This document shows positions 15,201-27,200 of a stretch of DNA of 64,000 nucleotides, in pieces (position 1 is the stretch's first letter; each line of letters opens with the position of its first letter). The notes under the pieces are model-generated. The model saw only the letters and a program-made list of their open reading frames with translations, made no database searches and was not told the DNA's origin. Origin of the DNA: Galbula dea (lineage: Eukaryota; Chordata; Aves; Piciformes; Galbulidae); the NCBI GenBank assembly GCA_013399015.1, contig VWZX01009072.1, forward strand, positions 1,302,001-1,366,000. Reading direction: 5' to 3'. Made by a program: the position numbers and the translations under genes.

Positions 15201-18200
15201 TACAGCTGGTCCTGGGCCATTAGCACACCTTGTGAAGCCAGAACAGGTCTCTTTAAGAGGCAGCTGCTTCTGTCTCCCATTCCTGCTGTAATCAGCAGGA
15301 ATCTGGCTTCTGATCTCAGCTCCTTCTGAACAGGAAATCTGTCCCACTGTTTTCCCTCCATTATCTTATTAACAGAGGTGTGTGTGAACAGATCTGTGGC
15401 ATAGCCCATCCTGGCTTTGATACTGGAACCACAGTCTCAATTCACATTCTCCAAGTACTTTCTGTCCTGAGGCTTAACATGGTGTTGCTGAAAAACTGCA
15501 GCTTTCATTTCAGTTACCTCATGAAATCAGGCTTTTAAGGAAGAAAAGAGTCAAAACCGAACCAGCCACCTACAAGCTACACACTGTAAGAAGTTCTACA
15601 TTGTGTGGCTCATGGCCCTCTGTAGAAAGCAAAAATCACATGTAGCTAATTGAGGGACTGTGGTAATAGAAAATTATCAGAACTCTGCCCTTTTTACAAA
15701 CACAAGGGATAGATTCAGGGTAATTGCAGTGAAGTTTTACGAAGTACTCTGGATGAAGATAAGACTGGATGAAGGGCAGAATCTGTGCTGCTAGATCCTT
15801 AATTCTGTGGGTTTGACAATTTCAAGCTAAAATATCTACCCAAAAGACCTATGAAACAGCCAGAATGTAACCAAGAAGATAATTGAACACAATTTATAGC
15901 AACTTGTTGTGTAGTAAAATTTTTTTGCATTTTTATACATAACTATCTGGGTGACTGACACACCATCAAGTTGTGCTGCCATTGGGTGAGATGTTGACAG
16001 GCTGGAGAGTTGAGTGGAGAGGAACCTAATTAAGCTCAGCAAGGGCAAATGAAGGGTTATGCAGCTAGGGATGAATAACCCCATGCACCAGTACAGGTTA
16101 GGGGCTGACCTTCTGGAAAGCAGCTCAGCAGAGAAGGACCTGGGAGTCCTGTTGTACAAGTTAACCATAAGCCAGCAATGTGCCCTTGTGCCAAGAAGGA
16201 CAATGGTATGCTAAGGGGCATTAAGAAGAGTGTGACCAGTAGGTCAGGGGAAGTTCTTCTCGCCCTCTGTTCTGCCCTACTGAGGCCACCTCTGGAATAT
16301 CGTGTCCAGTTCTGGGCTTCCCAGTTCAAGAGAGATAAGGAACAAGTGCAGAAAGTCCAGCCAATGGCTACAAAGATGATTAGGAGATTGGAGCACCTTT
16401 CTTATGAGGAAACACTAAAATACCTGGGTCTGTTTAGCCTGGAGAAGACTGTAAGGGCATCTCTTCAGTACTTATAAATATCTAAAGAGTGGAAGTCAAG
16501 AAGATGGGGCCAGTTTTCAGTGGTGCCCCATGATAGGAAAAGGGGCCAAGGGCACAAACTGGAACACAGGAAGTTGTGTCTGAACACAAGGAAGAAGTCC
16601 CTTACCTTGAGTGTGACAGAGCACTGGAACAGGCTGCCTGCAAAGGTTGTGGAGTCTCCTCCTTTGGTGAGTTACAAAACCCACCTGGATGCAATTCCTT
16701 TCTATTGAATTCAAGGAGGTTTATGACTATTTTTGATGGGACATGGCTTTGGTTTTGGCTGTTGTGATTCTACCTACCCGAGGATGGGAAGGTGGTATCC
16801 TGGGCATGCCAGACTTAGATGTTAATGGTAGTAATGATACTATTTGTGGAAAAGGATCAATGTCCATCCTTGGCCTCTCCTGGCATGAGTGCCAGAACTT
16901 CAGTTTTGCACTGGCAGTTTCTACTGCTGTTGAATGAGTGACACAAAACCTGGGACCCCTGGGAGAAAAAAAAAAAGAAAAGCTAATAAATGGAACTTTC
17001 CCAAAACAAGAAATACTAGGCTATTTGGCACTTCCCCCCATGATGGTGTTTACTGTATCAAGATATGGTGCTATATATGCCTAGAATTAAAAATCAGTAT
17101 TAAAGATATACTTAAAGATATGTTTAGTAACGCACTCTTCCAAATCTAAAACCATCCTCCATCCCTGGAGGTGTTTAAGAAACATTTAGATGTGGTACTT
17201 AGGGACATGGTTTAGTGGTATGTTGGTGACAGGTATGGTTGGACTTGATGATCTTAGAAGTCTCTTCCAACATTTGTGACTCTGTGATTCTGTAATAGAT
17301 TCCCTTATTAAAAGGAAATTTGTTAAATAGAATCTTAGTTTATGTCATTTTTTCATACCAGTAAAGAAGTAGAGGTTTCACTACTTCAGGCTGAATCAGT
17401 CTTAAATGCCTTATATTCCATTGATGGCCATGCAGTAGATCAAGTCTGAGTAACACCTCCGAACTGAGGAAATAGTCTCCACTGCTCAGCAGGTACAGTT
17501 TCTTCATCTTACTGAGTTGCCTTGAGTCAACAAAGACAGTCACATAAGCATGTATCAGATGCTGTACAGAACCAAGTACAGTTCGTATTACTGGTTAAAC
17601 TGCTGCAATGCAACATGTTTTTAATTGCAAGTAGCAGAAGCCAAAACAATTTTTCCACAAATTAGAGACGCGTTGTGTGCAAGATAAAATGTACTGTGCC
17701 TTAGCATGGACAATCTGAATCCAGCAGAGCCTTTCATTAAAACAGTTTGTCATATTGATAGCCCTACTTGTGAATTTAAGATCTTTTATTTTTTAAAAAA
17801 ATTTCTGTTGCCATCTGCATTCCAAATCTTTTCCTAACAAAGCCTTAGTAGTACACAGCTTCTGACTTCATGTAAGCTTTGCAGATGTGACTCTGCAAAA
17901 AAAGTTCTACCAGCTTCAGCAGTCATTCCTGACTGACTTTGTAGGGAAACAATTACTTGAATTGTGTCTGTTCTAGTCAAATATTACCATTCAATCTGAA
18001 ATCTCAAAACCTGCATTGATCTAGCTGGGTTACTAGTATTAAAACAATGGAAATAACTGAGAAACAATGGAAGTACCTTTGCTGCCTTGTAGTGTCCTTA
18101 AGAGCCTTTAGTCTTTCAATATCCATCCAGAGCCACCAGTACCTCTCCCCAGGTGTTCCTTTAATGAACTTCTTGAATCTTTCAAACTCATGTCTGTTGC

Positions 18201-21200
18201 CAGTGTCATAAGTCCTGTGACGAACACACCAGGCAGCCCTACTGTCTGCGCCATCACTTTCAGAACTTGATCCTAAGCTTACTTCTTCGGTATCTCGTTC
18301 TCTTGCATCTCCCTTGGAGCCCAAAACAGTAAATGGAGAAGAGCTTTGGGAAAAGAGTGACTCTGCAGTACCATGGGCAAATTCGTCATTTGCTGACTCA
18401 TGTATAAACACTTCAGGCTGTTTGTGGAAACTCACATCACTCTCAATGTCAGAAGCTGGACGGTGGGTCAGTTCTGAAATGGGTTCCTTCATTACAAATG
18501 GAGTGTAAGCTGGTATGAATTCTTCCTGTGTCTGAAAGGTTGTGCTTTCCTGTCCTTTTTCTTCTTTTTCCTGTCTATTTTCTTCTTTTGCTGCACTGTC
18601 CCGTTTGGGGTCTAGATAAACTCTTAACTGAATGTGGGAAGAAGGTTCTGCAATGGCCACAGAAGAACCCTCACCAGTCTCTCTGGATCTCTCCCTGACA
18701 ATGTTGGCTTTTGCTGATGCTGTCCTTGAAGTGGAAAGAAAACTCTTCTGGTGGCACTCCTTAGAAGAGGAACCTGCTTCCATATTAAATCAGAAAAGGT
18801 CATTGAACACTCTTTTGATTCAGGATTGTTCTTTTGCATATCAACATTTCCAAGTTTAAAAATGAGATGCATTTATATTGTGCTGATGCAGAACGATCAG
18901 ACCATGTCACACAGACAACAGGGAATAGGAGAAGTGCTTCTGCACTTGCTATCTGGCTAGAAACTCAGCCTCATGACTCAGAATTTCAATCTCTATTGAA
19001 TTCCAGCAGAGCAGCAGAGTTCAGGAACTACTTCCTCTGGAGTCAATTGTCTTGTTTACTCAGCTGAGCATTCCAGCTCCTCAGGACTTGTTAAACCACC
19101 TTGTGCTGCAAGGCCTGATTTCTTCCTAAGCATTTAGTCATAGTTTGATCAAAGTCACCATACCTCTGCCAGACCTTTAGCAAACTGAGTACTTCTGAAG
19201 CATGTTAGCAAATATGACTTTGACTGTACCTACTGCTTAGCTAGGTTAATGCTGCTCTCACTATAAAGTCCTATAAAACTGAGGAGAACAACTACAGATA
19301 CTGTGAACAGCAGCATAATCTAGGGGAAAGTAAGAAGAAAACAAGTCATAATTCAATAGTGGCTCAACAATATCTTCATACCAATCTGGTGTTTATAGAA
19401 TAAACTGAAATTTCTGTATTTCCCTAAAGCTAAACTATAAGCTTTCAAACTCTATCACTAAAGAAAAGGAGTCAGTGAGGAGACTGCTACAACCTCTGAG
19501 CACATGTACTACATCAAGTTGCCATAGAAAAATGCTAAATCTCTCAGATCCATTAAATTCACATTTGTAACGTTGTCAGTCTGTGTAACTCTCTATGGTG
19601 GGAGAGTTAATAAATGGCAATGGCAGTTAGACATTCCTTCCATCTAATCAGTGCTGGCCACTGTCACAGACACACACTTGGATAGTAACACAAGAGTCTT
19701 TGCTCTGCACTTACATAGTTTTGTGCTTAAGTACATATGGCATAATATACTGACATTAACATAAAAATCTGGGTGATTAAAATTATATTTTCTTATTTCT
19801 AAACTATTTCAAATGTTTTCTCTTGAAAAATTATATCCTCTCAACACAGTTCTGTGAAATTGGAACATGAAGAATGATTTCACAGGACAGGAGGCAATTA
19901 GGGAGAGTGACACACAGCTCTTGAGTAATCTAGTCAAGTAATTCAGGGTTTTTTGCTGAAGACAGTATTTGATAACCCTGATCCAACCAAAGGAGCAAAC
20001 AAGAAATTCAGACTGGATTATCCAAACAAATACCTTCAGCTATTGAAGTCTGTAATTGCAGGCTGGCTCTGAGAAATTTAGCTGATGCCCTTATTGCATT
20101 CAGTGCCTGACTCCTAGACCAGGTGAATACTGTGCCTTAAAAAAGTTTTCTGACTAAAAGAATGCCGGATTTCCCATGAAATAAGCATAAAGAGGAGTAA
20201 TAAGCACATGCAAAATGAAGGTCTATGTTATAAAATAAAGTTTTCAGTAAGATGTAAAATATTCATTAAGGCAAAATGTTTTTGACTGCCAGAAAACTGC
20301 AGCAAAAGAAGAAGACAAAGAAGTTTTCCATAGGTCACTGCCCAGCCCACTGCAATGCAGAGCTATGCTACATTACAACGTTCTGCAAGAATGGTACATT
20401 TGTGACCTCTGCTTAAAGCACTGCAAAAATTAGTGATTAGTCATTAAATGACTAAAATTAGTCATGAGCAGCAAACAAGTGAAACTTGAATAACTTCATT
20501 AATAATCCATACATCAGCAATGTATTTCCTGGGCTGATCCTCATGGGTTTAGGGAAGACAGACTTCTAGGGTTACTATGTCTTCCAACCTTCCTTTTAGC
20601 CATTGTACTCTGAGGTCCTAGCAGTACAAGTCTCAGAGTGGAATGACTGCTTTTTCCTCTGAGAATCAGGGAGAGACAATTCTTAATATATGAACTGAGA
20701 CTTCTCTGCTCATCTTGCTACTGCCTACAGAGCAGAAGCAAGGCTATGCAATCAGGTATGTCCATATGTGCATCTCTCTGCTCTCTCCAAGTAGTTTTGA
20801 AACCCACTGAAAAATTTCAGTTAAATTTGGCAGATAGACAGGAGTGACACGAAAAAAATATGTTCTGTAAGATTAATAAAAATTGGCAGCCAGAAGTCCT
20901 TTAAGTGCCCAACACCTTAAGAAGATGGGTGCAATACAAATCATACATTATAAATACCCAAAGAATCCAGAAAAGTCTTTCAAAGCATCAAATGAAAAAG
21001 AAAAAAAAAAGCCCTCAGCTGAAACTTACAGATAATCTATGACTATGAGACATAAATATGTAAGAAAAGAGGTTTCTACTATCACAAAATTGCTTGACTA
21101 CTAGGTCAAATTTTCATTTTATGTTGTGGCTATGGGAAGAAACAAATTCCTGTCTGAAACCCAAGATGCCATGTGATACTAAGGTAGAAAGTGCTACTAA

Positions 21201-24200
21201 GAAGGTAGAAAGTGGAGATTACAGAAATCACTTGGAATCCCATTTCTTTCCACCTACTCAGAGTTGTGCTATAAATACTACATCTGAACCCGTTACTTAC
21301 CCAGTAGTTCACTGAATGAATCTTTTTCATGCTGTCCAGGCAAATACTGAACTCCTTGAATATGACTAGAAGCTACAGGATGCATAAACGAGTCTGTAGT
21401 TTTCATGGATTCACTTTGCTTTGCTAATGTAAACCAATCATTTGTCTGAGAAACTGTAGCCTGGGAAAAGAAATGTCATAGAATAATTCAAATTTCTCAA
21501 TATATTACAGTGTTTCTGAGAGCAAAGGACTTACAGTCTGTAGTCATTTTGTGTAGTCTGTCTGTGTAGATTTCTGTAATGATAGTTCCCAGTGAAGACA
21601 GCTGTATGACAGTAGCTGAGCATACCTTGTAACACAGCTTCTGTTTAAGCTGTATTACAACCCATTAACCTTCTTCTGTAGTACAAAGAGCTTTGAAAAT
21701 AAGGGATATTCAGAGAATCAGTTGCTGAGGTAGGTTGTGACCCCAGTTACAATAATTTAACCCAAAGTATTCAATCTATCTTGATGTTACACCCAATAAA
21801 GATGTTTATTTTACCTGGCCAAGTGATACATAGAACTTCTTCATAGTCAGCACAGAGTCATCATCCTCATGAGGGGGTGAACTTGGGTCTTGTTTCCTTA
21901 TCCATGGATAATAGTCACTATCTATAATGAAATTAATGCCAGTTTTGCTCCATTCTACCTGTGATATCAATTTAGCTAGCCTGAAATTAAATGTTGACAC
22001 AAGAAAACAGTTAATTTTAGCTTTTAATCAGAGAAAGAGTTGATTTTTCACCAGAATAGGCAATTAAAAAAATTATCAACCTGAAAATAAATTGCTACAG
22101 AGAACTTCATGATCTGCTTTATTATTCCACCCCTCGCTTGCTGTCACATATGTAAATACCAATACTGACATTCCATAATGTGGGACTTGTTGCTCCAGCT
22201 AGATCCCTATAAGTCTACAGGGCCTGGTGAGATTCATCCAAGGGTGCTTAAAGAGCTAGCAGATGTCATCAAGAGACCTGTCTCAATGATTTTTCAACAG
22301 TCTTGGGCATATAGGAAGGTCCCAATCAACTGGAGTCTCGCAAATGCTGTCCCTATTTTCAAAAAGGGCAACAGGGATGACCCTATTAACTACAAGCTTG
22401 TTAGTCTTATTTCTGTAACTGATAAAATTGTGGAGATGATTGTTCTGGGAGTAATCGAAAAATATCTGAATGACAATATGGTCATTGGTCACAGCCAGCA
22501 TGGGGTCGCAGGGGGAAAATCCTGTACAATTGCTCTTTGATAGTTAGGAGCTGGACTCATTGATCATTGTGGGCTCCTTCCAACTCAGAACATTCTATTA
22601 TTCTACGCTACTGAAGAAGATCAAAGTTAGTGTTTAATGACACCCAGATATGAGTAAAGCATACTGCTACTAAAGGTAAATGGAGCACCCTTTCACAGTA
22701 TCACGGTATGTTAGGAGTTGGAAGTGACCTTGAAAGATCACAGTCCAATCCCCCTGTCAGAGCAGGATTCCCTAAGACTAGGCCACAACGAAGCTTCCCT
22801 GACTGGGAGTTGAACCCAGGTCCCAGAGGTGAGAGCACTGAGTCCTAACCACTAGACCACCTCCTCTCACTCTTTCATGGCTTGCTTGTTCTTTCCAGTT
22901 TTCCCCTTGAATATAAGTACAGTATTCAACATATTGAAAGTTAAAAATATTTTGAAATTTTTAATCTAGAGGTCTACACCCCAGTAACTAGTCTGTCATT
23001 ACAATCAGCAAACACGAGTTTTGAGAACCATACCGCCAAGTTGCCTCTACTTTTAGGACCCCTGAAATATACTACAGTTATCAGCATCTAGAGACAATCT
23101 TAAGGGATGTAGAGGCAGATCCTTCCAAAAAACATACTAAACCCCCTGAACATCCGCTGAAAGGACATCTTGAAAAATATAGCAAGTGTAAAAGAGTAAA
23201 TTATTCAACCATGTCACAACATCCCACAGAAAACATTGCAAAAGGAAGTCCTGACAGTGGGCCCAAAGACACAAAACTAATAATTTTTTTATTTAATTAA
23301 ATTATTAGTAGTAATAATTAATTAAAAGGACTGGGTGTTTTTTCCAAATAGGTTTCATTGATTCATAACACCCACTTATATGGCTTCCAAATTGCTGAAA
23401 GATGCATTGCTACCATATCTCTGTGGAGCAGAGATTCAGAAGCCAGTAAACTCCACTCTTACTCTGTTTCAAACAATGTAATATACTCCAATTCATGGTC
23501 AAAGTTACAGAACAATGAAAGAAAAAGTCACTGATTTTACTTTGTTTCAGTCACTAAAATGCTAAAATTAAACAAAGAGGACTAGAGGTGCGAGAAAACA
23601 TTCATATTCAGAGTACCATCAAGAGTAATTAAACAAGAGAAAAATGTACAACTTCAAAACTGAAAGACAGCATAAAAGATTGCAATACCTGTACTCAAAG
23701 TAACAGTCACTTTCTAGAAATGCTGGAAGCCTTTCTTTCTTAATCCACTGAATTGCTTGTTCTCGATCAAGATACTATTAAAAAAGAAATGCCAGAGATT
23801 TGCAGTGAGATTTGACTTTCTCATTTTGTCTGCCACGTAACTGATTTTCTCCACTCCCCTTCTACAGAAGGATTGTTTCAGAAAGACCAATATACAGTGA
23901 ACATCACCTTTATTATATAGTTTCCCTTAATCTTGCTGGGACAACTGAGGTAATTTACTTTCCTAATAATTAACTGTTACTAAGAAACATGTAAATCTGC
24001 TTTCACCCATAAGAGTACAATTTTTTAAAGAAATCAAAGGTGGTTTTTCTCCATATATAACATATAAATCATGGTTTTACTGTACAATTCCAAATGTGAG
24101 CTAGGCACTCATAAATATTCTGCAATAGGAAACTGCTAATTTTTCTGACTTCATCACATTTTATAAACAACCACTATTACATTTTTCCTCAAGAATTTGA

Positions 24201-27200
24201 AGAAGGAACTCTTAAACTAAATTATACTTCCATAATTAGAGAACAGTGGATGTTAGAAACAAAATCAAACAAATTAAAAAACCCAATCATTTATCACCTT
24301 TCCTGCTTCTATGTCAGAGCAGTGCATAACTGCATTGTTTTCAGTAACTTTTATAGTGGAAACCTAAGTGCATTATGAACTCATCCCAAAACAGATTTCT
24401 GCTCAGGCAGTTTAAGATTCAGTGCCTCGTCAAAGCAGAGAGAGAGAGATGCCTTCAAAGAGTGGCTTGCAAGGTAAAAGGGAGGTGTTGAGCAGCCAGC
24501 TACTTATAGGTGGCTAACCAAAAAGCTATGCCTAGGGTCTTACACAGAGAGCAAGACTATGGGTCATAATGATCCATAGCTATTTCCCTTAGAAATGACA
24601 CAGCATGCTTTTTAGTATTTTTCTTTTAAGAGTATACTTTTTCCACTCTTAGGAGATGACCTGTTTTATTTATCTGAGGTGTGGTTTTCCTTTTAGTGAA
24701 GGTGAGATGATGATTTAAAAGAATGCAGCAATACCCCTTGTCCATAAAAACAGGTGAGTTTGAGCAAGGATGGATGCTACATACTATATCAAATAATCAG
24801 TTTGTGTAGATTACATTTGCAATTTTCTTTCCATGAGCTAATATTCCACTAGGGACAACGGTTATTTCTGCCTCATATATTTCTGTAGGGGATTAAATAA
24901 AAATCTGAATTACTCAGAAAATGGGTGGTTTCATTTAGAGTGCAGAAAATATTTCAAAATATGGAAAGCTTATGTTGGCAGTGACTCATACAATGTAATC
25001 TGTGGAGATGGAGACTAATTACTCCCAACCACACAGTGTATGCCTCTTCTTGGTAACTGACAACCTTTTTTTTGGAATACAGATCTTCTCTTTATTTTGG
25101 CATTTAATATTTATGCATTTACTGACTCACAGCCCAGCTTATCTGATTCATAACATAGTCGCATCCATGCATGGCTAGTTCACAAAATTATATATACTCT
25201 CAGAAGAATGTCTACTCTTTCCCCTTCCACAGAGAAAGATGCTACATTTAATCTGGTGGGGTTTGTTACCTCAGTTAGCTTCCCTACCCAGTCAGACTTA
25301 GGCCTTGCTGGGACCCAATCCAGCAAAGCTTTTAGCACGTGTTTAAGTTTAAGCATGTGTTTAACTTCTCTTGATTAAAGTTAAACACATACTTAAACGC
25401 TTTCCTGAACTGGGGCTTCTCTGAAGTAAGGTATGTGGGATGTCAGCCAGTTTCTTTCTATATTTGTGATCAATTCTACTCTACTTCACAGGTCTTTTCC
25501 TTAATATATTGCACACCAAATTAATTTTGAGTACTGATATTTACCTCCCTATTAATAATTTGCAGGTGTGCATGCACAAATACAGAGAACTTTTGCTTAT
25601 CTGTAAAGTCTGAAAGGGAAGTAAGATACAGAGAAAAATACTACTGGGTGTATTTCTCATGCAAGATGTATTTCAGTTGAGGCTCTAGCAAGAAAGACCT
25701 ACTAGAATTCCCCAATCATAGTTCATTTTCAGTGGTAATGAGCCAGTGATGGCCACTGAAAGCGACTTTTTGTAGCAATGTAACATTCAAAGCTACTGTC
25801 AGTTGTAAAGAAAGCAGTCAAAACAAAGGAGGCAGCATCACCTGATGCCTGAAAGATTCCTATTTGATTTGAACTGAACTCCTTGATGCAGTTGCTCTGG
25901 GGTTGCTTCTTCTGGTTCAGTCATAGTGTAGTACAATGAATGAAGCTGACTTTTTTTCAACTTGTGTAGTTGCAGTAACAATTTTTGGCATGATGCTTAG
26001 CAGGCCATTTTGTTCCAGCTCAGCCTTGAGATGGCAAGCTGAACTGGAAGAGGCATCTGTGCTACTTGTCCAGTAAAGAAGGAGCCAAAAAAAAAGAAGA
26101 AACATCACTCTTCCCCTAAAAAAGGAGAAGAAAGTGTACTGAGGCCCACTGATCTTCAAAAGGCCATAATGCTTCCCATCTATGGAAAATGATCCAAAGA
26201 AAGAAATGTATTCTTAAGTAATACAGGAGCCCTTTTGATCCAAACCACATGAAAGATGTAAGTAATAATGAAATGGCTTTGAATTTGTCAAGGCCATTCA
26301 CAGTTGCAATGATGCGAGGTTATCCGAGAGAGCAGTATTAGTCACACTTGCACAAGCACTCAACATTTCCTCAGCTGAATCCTGGGAGAAAATAAGAATC
26401 TAGAATAGCTCTTCTGCTTTTGTGTTCTCAATCAAAGTATTTGTGAAAATAATTATTTAACATGGTAGGAATATCTGTGAAACTTGTCCTATTGTACTAT
26501 ACGTCCAGTCAATATGCAGATAATAACAATCTCACATTACTATCATTTTGTTAAATATCATTGCCTTTTGACCTCTCAACACTGTATTCTTTTCTGAAAC
26601 TCATTAAGCTTACACTGGGCAAAGCATTAGTCTTTTACAACTCCCTGCTTTTCTCTTAGCTTTCCAACTATGACATAATTTAGAGCAGCCGCCTCTAAAA
26701 ATACCGCAAGACCTCAGACTGGCCTTGAATGAAATGAAGTCACATCAGTCACACCAATGCAAAGTAAGCAAGAAAGGAATAAAGAAAGTATCCCAGTGAA
26801 ATATTATTTCCTCCTCCAAAGCTGTTGTTTGAAGATAAACTCCCACTATCTTATACTCTCTCAGGTGCATATGGTGCTTCAACTCCTGATGTTAACCTGC
26901 CTAACTTGATGCTGAAGAAAGCCCTGAAAGTAGACAGGTAAGAATGCCAAAATTAATAGTGTCTGAGCAAGTTTGGTACAATAATTTTTTTCTGTAATCC
27001 AACCCATCTTTCCTTTAATTCAGCTTTCTTTTTGCTAAAGATTATTTTCTCTGGCCATTTCAATTGATGCTAACCGTGTAAATCTCTTGGGAACTAATGG
27101 AAGAGAGAGTTATGTGTTGCCAGACCACAGATGAGCTCATAGCCACACAAGGAAATTAATTAATAAGGAAAGACTGAAATCCATTAGTTTCAGTCAATTT

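Noticed and set aside
15057..15409. Overlapping minus-strand frames of 96 and 69 codons considered as the missing RGS22 exon
   Set aside because: No similarity to the expected residues and no acceptor/donor pair giving the required phase.
16178..16477. 99-codon plus-strand frame
   Set aside because: It encodes the well-known CR1 ORF2 end (VQFWASQFKRD, LGLFSLEK) within a truncated copy.
18784..18872. Possible start of a shorter RGS22 isoform at the ATG next to the large exon
   Set aside because: The ATG overlaps a splice acceptor whose phase matches the upstream exon exactly; an internal exon explains it better.
22178..22540. 120-codon plus-strand frame
   Set aside because: It is real coding ancestry, but of the CR1 reverse transcriptase in a deleted copy, so it is listed as a mobile element and not as a host gene.
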